The position numbers and the translations under genes are program-made. Shown here piece by piece: positions 33,412-43,390 of a stretch of 64,000 nucleotides of DNA (position 1 is its first letter; every line of letters begins with the position of its first letter). The stretch comes from Ascaphus truei (Eukaryota; Chordata; Amphibia; Anura; Ascaphidae), in contig CM071573.1 of the NCBI GenBank assembly GCA_036426205.1, positions 71,363,240-71,427,239 on the forward strand. Direction: 5' to 3'. The notes below the pieces were generated by a model. It searched no databases and was not told where the DNA came from. It worked only from the letters and a program-made list of their open reading frames with translations.

Positions 33412-36400
33412 GTACCCCCCCCTTCAGGGGCGACCTCCGGGCGTCCATGACAAGGCTTGGAGGGATTCCTATGATGGAAAGCCTGAAGAAGGCGAGGTGC
33501 GTGAAGATCCCGATGGGGAATCCATGAACGTTCCTCAGGTCCGAACCCCTTCCAGTGAACCAGGTATTGTACTCCTCCTCTGGAGATCCTGGAATCCAAG
33601 ATAAACTGGACCTCGTACTCCTGTTGACCCTGAATCGTAAGAGGAAGTGGAGGAGAAGTATTCTTGGAAAAGCGAGGACTCTGAAATACTGGTTTAAGTA
33701 AGGATACATGGAAGACCGAAGGTATTTTCATCGAAGGTGGAAGGCGTAGATGGTAAGCCATAGGATTAACCCTCCTAACTACGGGGAAGGGACCGAGGAA
33801 CTTGGGAGCAAGCTTCATGGTAGGAACCTTTAGTCGGATATTCCTGGAAGAAAGCCACACCTTGTCTCCTGGAACAAACTCCGGTACTTGACGTCGAAGG
33901 CGATCTGCCTGGAGTTTCTGTCTCCCTGTAGCTACCTTTAAGTTCTTCTGAATCCTTGTCCATAAGTCTTTCAGCCGGGAGATGCGCTTGTTCACCGCTG
34001 GTACTCCTGAGGATAGGGAGGAGAAGGGTAAACGAGAAGGATGAAAGCCACAATTAATAAAAAATGGAGATTCTTGAGTGGAATCATTGCGAAGAGAGTT
34101 AAGAGCAAACTCGGCCCAAGGAAGCAAATCCACCCAATCCTGCTGCGTATCGGTTATAAAACATCGAAGATACTGTTCCAGGTTTTGGTTGGCCCTCTCC
34201 GTCTGCCCATTGGTCTGTGGGTGGTATCCTGAAGAGAATTGAAGTGAAATCCCCAATTTTCGAGGAAAAGGCACGCCAAAATCTTGATACAAATTGAGAT
34301 CCACGGTCCGAAACAATAGTTGCTGGCACCCCGTGAAGACGAAAAATCTCCTGAATGAAGACATCCGCAAGGCGGGAGGAATTCGGAAGACCCCTCAAAG
34401 GCACAAGATGCGTCTGTTTGGAAAAACGATCAATGACCACAAGAATCGTATCCTTTCCCTTGGAATCTGGAAGCTCCACAATGAAGTCCATAGAAATATG
34501 GTTCCAGGTACGGTCTGGAATAGGTAAAGGAAGAAGAAGGCCTGCTGGTTTGACCCGCAGTACCTTGTTGCGAGCACAAATACCACACGCTTTGACAAAC
34601 TCCTCTACATCCTTAGCTCTCTCTGGCCACCAGAAGGTACGTTGAACAAGATCGTTGGTCTTCCGTATCCCCGGATGTCCTGCAGATTTAGAAGAATGAC
34701 ACCATTCTAAAACCTTTTTGCGGTGTTGGACTGCCGTGTAGAGTCATCCCTCTGGACCCAGGAACTTTGAGCCCTATAGGAATCTGAGATTGCTCGGATT
34801 GAATCTTGCCCATAATATCAAAGGAATTGGCGGACAGGATACATCTGGAAGGAATGATAGTCTCTAGCTGTTCTTCAGATTTGTCCTCTGCAAGGAACTG
34901 TCGAGAGAGGGCGTCAGCTTTAAGGTTCTTGGAGCCAGGAATGAAGGAGATGAGGAAATTGAATCGTGAAAAAAATAATGCCCAGCGGGCTTGCCGAGAG
35001 TTCAAACTTCTAGGTAGAGAAGGTTCTTATGGTCTGTAAGAATGGTTATGGGTGTCTCTGTACCTTCTAAGAAATGTCTCCACTCCTCTAATGCTAATTT
35101 GATCGCTAAAAGTTCCCGGTTCCCGACATCGTAGTTCTGTTCTGCGGATGAAAATTTCTTTGAAAAGAAGGCGCATGGGTGCAGTCTGGCTAAAGGAGAT
35201 GTCCTCTGGGACAAAACAGCTCCAGCCCCGATGTCAGAAGCATCTACCTCCAAGGTAAATGGAAGTTTAGGATCCGGGTGTGTGAGGATGGGCGCAGAGA
35301 CAAAAGCCCTTTTCAGCAGATCAAATGCCTGTATGGCGGTTTCAGACCATGATGAAGGATCTGCACCTTTCTTCGTGAGAGCAGTTATGGGAGATACTGT
35401 AGAGGAAAAATTGCGGATGAAGCGTCGATAATAGTTTGCAAAACCCAGGAAGCGTTGCACAGCTTTGAGAGTGTCCGGGCGAGGCCAGTCCAAAATCGCC
35501 TTAAATTTCTCTGGATCCATATTGAAACCGGAATCAGAAATAACGTAACCCAAAAACGCCACTGATTTGAGATGGAACTGACATTTCTCCAATTTCGCAA
35601 AGAGATGGTTCTCCCGAAGGCATAACAACACCTGTTGAACGTGTTTGATGTGCTCTTGAGTGGATTGAGAAAAGATAAGGATGTCATCTAGGTAAACAAT
35701 AAGAAATTTGTTAAGAATGTCCCGAAAAATCTCGTTGACAAAATCCTGGAAAACTGCTGGTGCGTTGCACAGGCCGAACGGCATCACCAGGTATTCGTAG
35801 TGGCCGTCATGGGTGTTAAAAGCAGTCTTCCACTCGTCCCCCTCTCGTATCCTTACTAAATTGTAGGCTCCCCTCAGATTTAACTTAGAAAAGATAGTAG
35901 CTCCCTGGAGACGATCAAATAGTTCCGGAATCAAGGGCAGAGGATAGCGATTTTTGCGCGTGATGTTATTCAAACCCCGGTAGTCAATGCAGGGACGGAG
36001 AGAACCGTCTTTCTTTTTGACGAAGAAGAAGCCTGCACCAACTGGGGAAGAAGATTTTCTGATGAAACCCCTTTCTAAATTCTCAGCGATGTAGGTACTC
36101 ATGGCTTTCGTCTCTGGGAGAGAGAGCGGATAAGATCATCCTCTAGGAAGAGGTGCTCCAGGAAATAGGTCAATGGGACAATCGAAAGAACGGTGCGGAG
36201 GTAGTATCTCGGAACGTGCCTTGTCGAACACATCGCGGAATCCCCAGTACTCAGAAGGTAAGGAGTCGATCTTCTCTGGCAGAGTAGACAACCCACCAAT
36301 CCTCTGGGAATTCCTGGTACAGGTTTTGGCACACGAAGTGGCCCACTGGATGGGTTCCCGATCCGTCCAGTCGATGCGAGGATTATGGAGTTGAAGCCAA

Positions 36401-36779
36401 GGAAGACCCACAATCAGCTCAGCAGAGGGAGAGTGGATCACATCGAGAGTAATGAACTCCGTATGGAGATCGAAGAACTGTAGTTGTAGAGACACCGTCT
36501 GTAGCGTGATAAATGCCGGTTGTAGAGGTCGACCGTCAATGGCTTCCAGACCTATTGGCGTCTTCTTGGTGACAAGTGAAATATTGTTTCGCCTAGCGAA
36601 AGTCTCATCGATAAAGTTACCAGCGGACCCAGAATCAATGAACACTCGCGCTTGAGCGTGAAACCCCTCTCCAGACAGTGTTATAGGCAACATTATCCTG
36701 GTGGGTAGTATGTCCTTGACAATAGGAGAAAGGATAAGAATTCCAAACGAAACTCTCCGGGATTTCATTGGGAGTTGGC
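32940..36779 (-). pseudogene. pol of Gypsy copy A (broken)
   Basis: Read from 36779 down. Protease has a FIDSGSAGNF active-site motif (about 36620-36645). RT has YLDD (about 35676-35700). RNase H has [13 protein letters not shown] (about 35231-35270). Integrase retains its first catalytic Asp (codon 34486-34488), SDRGSQF and QTERANQ. A chromodomain with VQYLVHWKGF lies at about 33445-33625. At least four lesions are seen: a CGA-to-TGA stop at 36136-36138, a roughly 10-bp deletion near 35010, an insertion near 34745, and a one-base insertion near 34265. The last segment reads on into the LTR to 32940. Confidence 0.9.
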
Positions 36780-37733
36780 GTTTCCCGGCTTGTGAGGACA
36801 CTGGGGTAGCGTGTGACTGGAGTTGCCACAGTACATGCAGAGACCTGCATTAAGCCGACGTTGTCTCTCGGCAGGAGACAGCTTGTTGCCCCCCAACTGC
36901 ATTGGTTCCGGAATATTCTCGGAAGGAGGTAACGGGGGAATGAAGGAAGGAGCAAGGTTTCTTGACACCCGTTGTCGGTAACGAGAATGTTCGTATCTCC
37001 CTTCCTGTAGACGCTGATCTACTCGAACCGCCAGGGCGATTAACTCCTCTAAATCAGTAGGACGATCCCGTGCAGCGAGCTCATCCTTCAGGGACTCAGA
37101 CAGACCCTGCCAAAACGCAGAAGATAGTGCTTCATTATTCCAACCCGTCTCACCGGCAAGAGTGCGGAACTCCACGGCATATCCAGCGACGGTACGATCT
37201 CCCTGGGTTATGTGATGAAGAGCCGAAGCTGCCGTTAACTTCCATGCCGGGGTATCGAAAACTCTTCGGAACTCCTCGACGAAGAGATCGATGTCCTGGG
37301 TGAGAGGCCCTTGTTGTTCTCAGATGGGAGAAGCCCATGCCAGGGCCTGGTCGGTGAGGAGAGACAGGATAAAGCCGACCCTGAAAACGGAAGAGGCAAA
37401 ACGAGAGGGAGCGAGATGAAATTGGATGAGGCATTGGTTAAGGAAGCCCCTACATCCTTGGGGATCTCCACCATAGTGTTTGGGAGGTGGAATACGAGGT
37501 TTCAGTGCAAACGGAGGGGTTGGAAAGGGAGTTGCAGGTGCATGGGAAGCTCCGGGTGAAAGTTGCCGAGTGAGAGCTCGATCTTGAACCGTAAGGGAGT
37601 TAACACTTTGCTGCAACGTATCTGTCCGTCTATCCGTTTGTTCCAGATAAGTCTCTAGTCTGGTAAAAAGTGCAGTATGGGCATTAATAGTGCGCTCCAC
37701 CTCAGCGGGGTCCATTTTTGGTGGGCTGAGCAT
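36765..37733 (-). pseudogene. gag of Gypsy copy A (premature stop)
   Basis: The frame begins MLSPPKMDPAEVERT. The second Met (37713-37715) is in better initiation context and is the likelier start, because the first lies inside the primer-binding segment. A Trp codon has become TGA at 37320-37322, truncating the protein at about 137 residues. The downstream frame still encodes the capsid-like region and a complete CX2CX4HX4C knuckle (CMYCGNSSHTLPQC) near 36800-36840. It ends at a stop at 36765 just beyond the slippery site. Confidence 0.88.
36780..36786 (-). promoter_or_regulatory. -1 frameshift slippery heptamer GGGAAAC
   Basis: On the minus strand the gag codons read CCG GGA AAC, so the heptamer is G GGA AAC in the correct zero frame. 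Slipping back one base enters the protease frame (RQLPMKSRRV...), which is the pol frame. The gag stop follows 15 bases later. The same heptamer is known from PEG10, a domesticated sushi-type gag-pol. A downstream pseudoknot was not tested. Confidence 0.8.
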
Positions 37734-37734
37734 A
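37724..37734 (-). promoter_or_regulatory. Putative self-primer binding site, copy A
   Basis: On the minus strand, TATGCTCAGCC lies one base after the 5' LTR end. Its exact complement GGCTGAGCATA occurs inside the LTR (32975-32985). No TGG-starting tRNA-type primer site is seen at this position. The gag frame's first ATG lies within it. Confidence 0.7.
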
Positions 37735-37735
37735 A

Positions 37736-37847
37736 TGTCAGGATGTGCTCACCACAAACGAGACGGGACCGCGGTGCTGAGGTGGGAAATGTAATTACGC
37801 CACCCACAGCCACGAGGGCACGTCTTGATTGAAGAATGGTCTGGGAT
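37736..37847 (-). repeat. 5' LTR remnant of copy A
   Basis: Only the 112 bp nearest gag remain, beginning TGTCAGGATGTGCTCACC. At 37847/37848 the sequence jumps from mid-LTR (GGTCTGGGAT) to protease sequence equivalent to 36389 (AGTTGAAGCC). Confidence 0.92.
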
Positions 37848-38239
37848 AGTTGAAGCCAAGGAAGACCCACAATCAGCTCAGCAGAGGGAGAGTGGATCAC
37901 ATCGAGAGTAATGAACTCCATATGGAGATCGAATAACTGCAGTTGTAGAGACACTGTCTGTAGCGTGATAAATGCCGGTTGTAGAGGTCGACCGTCAATG
38001 GCTTCCAGACCTATTGGCGTCTTCTTGGTGACAAGTGAAATATTGTTTCGCCTAGCGAAAGTCTCATCGATAAAGTTACCAGCGGACCCAGAATCAATGA
38101 ACACTCGCGCTTGAGCGTGAAACCCCTCTCCAGACAGTGTTATAGGCAACATTATCCTGGTGGGGAGTATGTCCTTAACAATAGGAGAAAGGATAAGAAT
38201 TCCCAACGAAACTCTCCGGGATTTCATTGGGAGTTGGCA
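37848..38239 (-). pseudogene. Protease fragment of copy B
   Basis: Encodes the frame from the slippery site through FIDSGSAGNF and HSPSAELIVGLPWLQL, then ends at the junction with the LTR remnant. It lacks everything downstream. Close to A in sequence, with a few substitutions. Confidence 0.88.
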
Positions 38240-39192
38240 TTTCCCGGCTTGTGAGGACACTGGGGTAGCGTGTGACTGGAGTTGCCAGAGTACATGCAGA
38301 GACCGGCATTACGCCGACGTTGTCTCTCGGCAGGAGACAGCTTGTTACCCCCCAACTGCATTGGTTCCGGAATATTCTCGGAAGGAGGTAACAGGGGAAT
38401 GAAGGAAGGAGCAAGGTTTCTTGACACCCTTTGTCGGTAACGAGAACGTTCGTATCTCCGTTCCTGTAGACGCTGATCTACTCGAACCGCCAGGGCGATT
38501 AACTCCTCTAAATCAGTAGGACGGTCCCGCGCAGTGAGCTCATCCTTCAGGGACTCAGACAGACCCTGCCAAAACGCAGAAGATAGTGCTTCATTATTCC
38601 AACCCGTCTCACCGGCAAGAGTGCGGAACTCCACGGCATACCCAGCGACGGTACGATCTCCCTGGGTTATGTGATGAAGAGCCGAAGCTGCCGTTAACTT
38701 CCGTGCCGGGGTATCGAAAACTCTTCGGAACTCCTCGACGAAGAGATCGATGTCCTGGGTGAGAGGCCCTTGTTGTTCCCAGATGGGAGAAGCCCATGCC
38801 AGGGCCTGGTCGGTGAGGAGAGACAGGATAAAGCCGACCCTGAAAACAGAAGAGGCAAAACGAGAGGGAGCGAGACGAAATTGGATGAGGCATTGGTTAA
38901 GGAAGCCCCTACATCCTTGGGGATCTCCACCATAGTGTTTGGGAGGTGGAATACGAGGTTCCAGTGCAAACGGAGGGGTTGGAAAGGGAGTTGCAGGTGC
39001 AGGGGAAGCTCCGGGTGAAAGTTGCCGAGTGAGAGCTCGAACTTGAACCGTAAGGGAGTTAACACTTTGCTGCAACGTATCTGTCCGTCTATCCGTTTGT
39101 TCCAGATAAGTCTCTAGTCTGGTAAAAAGTGCAGTATGGGCATTAATAGTGCGCTCCACCTCAGCGGGGTCCATTTTTGGTGGGCTGAGCAT
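38224..39192 (-). CDS. Gag of copy B (open frame, damaged zinc knuckle)
   Basis: Uninterrupted 322-codon frame (start choices 39192 or, more likely, the second Met at 39172-39174). The N-terminal part is helical and rich in TRLETYLEQTDRRTD-like residues. A proline-rich linker and a capsid-like domain (about residues 85-230, QGCRGFLNQCLIQF onward) follow, then an Arg-rich segment and a C-terminal CCHC knuckle. The second Cys of the knuckle is Ser (codon 38287-38289), which should prevent zinc binding. The slippery site here is GGGAAAT (38239-38245). A full frame does not imply activity. Confidence 0.8.
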   Translation of the reverse strand: MLSPPKMDPAEVERTINAHTALFTRLETYLEQTDRRTDTLQQSVNSLTVQVRALTRQLSPGASPAPATPFPTPPFALEPRIPPPKHYGGDPQGCRGFLNQCLIQFRLAPSRFASSVFRVGFILSLLTDQALAWASPIWEQQGPLTQDIDLFVEEFRRVFDTPARKLTAASALHHITQGDRTVAGYAVEFRTLAGETGWNNEALSSAFWQGLSESLKDELTARDRPTDLEELIALAVRVDQRLQERRYERSRYRQRVSRNLAPSFIPLLPPSENIPEPMQLGGNKLSPAERQRRRNAGLCMYSGNSSHTLPQCPHKPGNANSQ

Positions 39193-39193
39193 A
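39183..39193 (-). promoter_or_regulatory. Putative self-primer binding site, copy B
   Basis: Same 11 nt as in copy A, one base from the LTR at 39195. It is exactly complementary to the LTR segment 39554-39564. Confidence 0.7.
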
Positions 39194-39194
39194 A

Positions 39195-39982
39195 TGTCAG
39201 GATGTGCTCACCACAAACGAGACGGGACCGCGGTGCTGAGGTGGGAAATGTAATTACGCCACCCACAGCCACGAGGGCACGTCTTGATTGAAGAATGGTC
39301 TGGAATTCCGGGATCGGGGTAGGAGAGGTACGGATGGTAGAGGGTGCGGTAGCCAAGTCCAGGGTTAGAGAGAGAGACGTTGTCATTTACCGTAAGCCAG
39401 AATCCGAATGCCAGAGATGAGGAGAGTCGTGATGCCGTATGCCGAGTTCGGGATGCCAGAGGTGCAGGAAGACGTAGCAGAAGCCGGTCCGGTACACGAG
39501 GAAATCTGTGGAACAGAACTAGGGAGGCAGAGAGTGATGAGAACAACTGGTTCTATGCTCAGCCGATGAGTCTGGAGGGTATATGTAGGTATGAGGAACC
39601 AATAGCTGAGTTGCAAGGTGGGGGTGTGTGAATGGGCCAGGCTGAGACAGGGATAGGTCTAGATGAGTTCCTGGAGAAGGAGCTATAAATCCTAGAAGTA
39701 TTGGTGCATTGTATAGTGGCATTGAAAAAGGGTACTGTCTCTTTAAAGGGTTGGTGCGCCCCTGTGTGGCCGCGCCTCCCTGTGGCAGTGTCTGCAGCTG
39801 CGTGCGCGGACCCAGGCCCTGAACCGAGGGCAGAAGAGAAGACTTGACGTGCGCGCACGCGCATAGGAGGACCGGAGCTTGGCGCCATGGGAAAGGAGTC
39901 TATGCGAGCCGCGGGAGACCCAGACAGAGCCGCGGGTGAGTAAGGAGCACGCCGTGCACGGCGTGACTCCTGCTTCCTTACA
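39195..39982 (-). repeat. LTR of copy B
   Basis: 788 bp, complete, TGTCAGG...CTTACA in plus orientation. It serves both as the upstream LTR of the gag fragment and the downstream LTR of the pol fragment. Preceded on the minus strand by an 11-G run followed by TAC at the polypurine-tract position. Confidence 0.92.
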
Positions 39983-42835
39983 GTACCCCCCCCCCCTTCA
40001 GGGGCGACCTCCGGGCGTCCATGACAAGGCTTGGAGGGATTCCTATGATGGAAAGCCTGAAGAAGGCGAGGTGCGTGAAGATCCCGATGGGGAATCCATG
40101 AACGTTCCTCAGGTCCGAACCCCTTCCAGTGAACCAGGTATTGTACTCCTCCTCTGGAGATCCTGGAATCCAAAATAAACTGGACCTCGTACTCCTGTTG
40201 ACCCTGAATCATAAGAGGAAGTGGAGGAGAAGAATTCTTGGAAAAGCGAGGACTCTGAAATACTGGTTTAAGTAAGGATACATGGAAGACCGAAGGTATT
40301 TTCATCGAAGGTGGAAGGCGTAGATGGTAAGCCACAGGATTAACCCTCCTAACTACGGGGAAGGGGACGAGGAACTTGGGAGCAAGCTTCATGGTAGGAA
40401 CCTTTAGTCGGATATTCCTGGAAGAAAGCCACACCTTGTCTCCTGGAACAATCTCCGGTACTTGACGTCGAAGGCGATCTGCCTGGAGTTTCTGTCTCCC
40501 TGTAGCTACCTTTAAGTTCTCCTGAATCCTTGTCCATAAGTCTTTCAGCCGGGAGATGCGCTTGTTCACCGCTGGTACTCCTGAGGATAGGGAGGAGAAG
40601 AGTAAACGAGAAGGATGAAAGCCACAATTAATAAAAAATGGAGATTCTTGAGTGGAATCATTGCGAAGAGAGTTAAGAGCAAACTCGGCCCAAGGAAGCA
40701 AATCCACCCAATCCTGCTGCGTATCGGTTATAAAACATCGAAGATACTGTTCCAGGTTTTGGTTGACCCTCTCCATCTGCCCATTGGTCTGTGGGTGGTA
40801 TCCTGAAGAGAATTGAAGTGAAATCCCCAATTTTCGGGAAAAGGCACGCCAAAATCTTGATACAAATTGAGATCCACGGTCCGAAACAATAGTTGCTGGC
40901 ACCCCGTGAAGACGAAAAAGCTCCTGAATGAAGACATCTGCAAGGCGGGAGGAATTCGGAAGACCCCTCAAAGGCACAAGATGCGTCTGTTTGGAAAAAC
41001 GATCAATGATCACAAGAATCGTATCCTTTCCCTTGGAATCTGGAAGCTCCACAATGAAGTGCATAGAAATATGGTTCCAGGGACGGTCTGGAATAGGTAA
41101 AGGAAGAAGAAGGCCTGCTGGTTTGACCCGAGGTACCTTGTTGCGAGCACAAGTACCACACGCTTTGACAAACTCCTCTACATCCTTAGCTCTCTCTGGC
41201 CACCAGAAGGTGCGTTGAACGAGATCGTTGTTCTTCCGTATCCCCGGATGTCCTGCAGATTTAGAAGAATGACACCTTTCTAAAACTTTTTTGCGGTGTT
41301 GGACTGCCGTGTAGAGTCTTCCCTCTGGAACTTTGAGCCCTATAGGAATCTGAGATTGCTCGGATTGAGTCTTGCTCATAATATCAAAGGAATTGGTGGA
41401 CAGGATACATCTGGAAGGAATGATAGTCTCTAGCTTTTCTTCAGATTTGTCCTCTGCAAGGAACTGTCGAGAAAGGGCGTCAGCTTTAAGGTTCTTGGAG
41501 CCAGGAATGAAGGAGATGAGGAAATTGAATCGTGAAAAAAATAATGCCCAGCGGGCTTGCCGAGATTTCAAACGACGTGCCCCTTCTAGGTAGAGAAGGT
41601 TCTTATGGTCTGTAATAATGGTTATGGGTGTCTCTGTACCTTCTAAGAAATGTCTCCACTCCTCTAATGCTAATTTGATCGCTAAAAGTTCCCGGTTCCC
41701 GACATTGTAGTTCTGTTCTGCGGATAAAAATTTCTTCGAAAAGAAGGCGCATGGGTGCAGTCTGGCTAAAGGAGATGTCCTCTGGGACAAAACAGCCCCA
41801 GCCCCGATGTCAGAAGCATCTACCTCCAAGGTAAATGGAAGTTTAGGATCCGGGTGTGTGAGGATAGGCGCAGAGACAAAAGCCCTTTTCAGCAGATCAA
41901 ATGCCTGTATGGCGGTTTCAGACCATGATGAAGGATCTGCACCTTTCTTCGTGAGAGCATTTATGGAAGATACTGTAGAGGAAAAATTGCGGATGAAGCG
42001 TCGATAATAGTTTGCAAAACCCAGGAAGCGTTGCACAGCTTTGAGAGTGGTCGGGCGAGGCCAGTCCAAAATCGCCTTAAGTTTCTCTGGATCCATATTG
42101 AAGCCGGAATCAGAAATAACGTAACCCAAAAACGCCACTGATTTGAGATGGAACTGACATTTCTCCAATTTCGCAAAGAGATGGTTCTCCCGAAGGCGTA
42201 ACAACACCTGTTGAACGTGTTTAATGTGCTCTTGAGTGGATTGAGAAAAGATAAGGATGTCATCTAGGTAAACAATAAGAAATTTGTTAAGAATGTCCCG
42301 AAAAATCTCGTTGACAAAATCCTGGAAAACTGCTGGTGCGTTGCACAGGCCGAACGGCATCACCAGGTATTCGTAGTGGCCGTCATGGGTGTTAAAAGCA
42401 GTCTTCCACTCGTCCCCCTCTTGTATCCTTACTAAATTGTAGGCTCCTCTCAGATCCAACTTAGAAAAGATAATAGCTCCCTGGAGACGATCAAATAGTT
42501 CCGGGAATCAAGGGCAGAGGATAGCAATTTTTGCGCGTGATGTTATTCAAACCCCGGTAGTCAATGCATGGATGGAGAGAACCATCCTTCTTTTTGACGA
42601 AGAAGAAGCCTGCACCAACTGTGGAAGAAGATTTTCTGATGAAACCCCTTTCTAAATTCTCAGCGATGTAGGTACTCATGGCTTTCGTCTCTGGGAGAGA
42701 GAGCGGATAAGATCGTCCTCTAGGAAGAGGTGCTCTAGGAAGTAGGTCAATGGGACAATTGAAAGAACGGTGCGGAGGTAGTATCTCAGAACGTGCCTTG
42801 TCGAACACATCGCGGAATCCCCAGTACTCAGAAGG
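39559..42835 (-). pseudogene. pol of copy B, RT to chromodomain (5'-truncated)
   Basis: From about 42475 down to 39559 the frame is open for over 960 codons: RT YLDD motif (about 42251-42272), RNase H, integrase zinc-binding and core regions, then the chromodomain (about 40035-40200). The frame runs on through most of the LTR. Upstream, 42491-42835 holds the RT start ([20 protein letters not shown]) but is shifted by a one-base insertion near 42504. The first catalytic Asp of integrase is His (codon 41059-41061), so integration activity would be lost. The protease and gag lie on the other side of the LTR. Confidence 0.88.
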
Positions 42836-43284
42836 GGGGGGGGAGGTGAAGGGGGGGTTGGAAGGGAAGTGGGGGGGGAGGAAGGGAAGTGGGCGGGGAG
42901 GTAAGTGACAATGTATCATGTGGCCGCTTGCTCCCCCTTCCCCCAGTGTCTGCCGGTCGTCTGTCCCCCCCCTCCCGAAACGTCCCGCCTGTTGTGGGCC
43001 GCTCCCTCACCCGTCCGGCCGCTCCCTCACTCACCCGTCCAGCCGCTACCTCTCACCCGTCCGGCCGCTCCCTGACCCGTCCGGCCGCTCCCTGACCCGT
43101 CCCACCGCTCCCACGTGGATGTGAGGCGGGAGGCCGCGCTGTGTCCCGGGCGCTCGCTCCGCTCCCCTGCTGACTGTAGCGGCTGGGGAGAGGGGGGAGG
43201 GGGCGTGTGTGTCTCTGTGAGTGTGTGTGTGTGTCTGTGTGTGTCTGTGTGTGTCTCTGTGAGTGTGTGTGTGAGTGTGTGTGT
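42836..43284. other. GC-rich CpG segment with tandem repeats
   Basis: After a G-rich run (42834-42900) comes a CpG-dense stretch with five imperfect copies of CCCGTCCGGCCGCTCCCTGA (43010-43110), then (GT)n/CTGTGT repeats (43200-43284). This is CpG-island-like composition. No exon or ATG with a donor could be supported. Confidence 0.45.
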
Positions 43285-43390
43285 GACCTTTGGCCCGTCA
43301 CTCCGCCTCAGGCCAATGAGAGGTGTGCGGGGGCGGGCGGGCCAAGGGAGCCATCTCATTGGCCTGAGGCGGAGTGACGGGCCAAAGGTC
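43285..43390. repeat. 37-bp perfect inverted repeat
   Basis: Arms 43285-43321 and 43354-43390 are exact inverted complements (GACCTTTGGCCCGTCACTCC ... CAGGCCAATGAGA), with a 32-bp GC-rich spacer. Each arm contains a CCAAT-box word. It may be the ends of a small MITE or a cruciform-prone promoter element. Confidence 0.9.

Larger units (their letters stand above)
32617..37847 (-). mobile_element. Ty3/Gypsy chromovirus, copy A (Tf1/sushi-like)
   Basis: Minus-strand order: 5' LTR remnant 37736-37847, gag, protease, RT, RNase H, integrase with chromodomain, then 3' LTR 32617-33411. The chromodomain after integrase and the gag/pol arrangement place it among chromoviruses. Self-priming and slippery-site features suggest the Tf1/sushi group. 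It inserted into a Tc1 transposon. Its 5' LTR lost about 680 bp at the junction with copy B. Stop codons and indels make it non-autonomous. Confidence 0.9.
37848..42835 (-). mobile_element. Gypsy copy B, rearranged (circular-permutation order)
   Basis: In plus orientation: internal 37848-39194 (equivalent to 36389-37735 of A, same length), a complete LTR 39195-39982, then internal 39983-42835 (equivalent to 33412-36258). The two ends correspond to positions only 130 bp apart in pol. This is the arrangement expected of a one-LTR circle opened in pol and joined at those ends. A tandem array with deletions is the alternative. Confidence 0.8.

Noticed and set aside
33308..33604. Plus-strand frames inside the Gypsy elements (also 39879-40178 and 40867-41218)
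   Set aside because: They are antisense shadows of pol and LTR sequence and occur in parallel in both copies.
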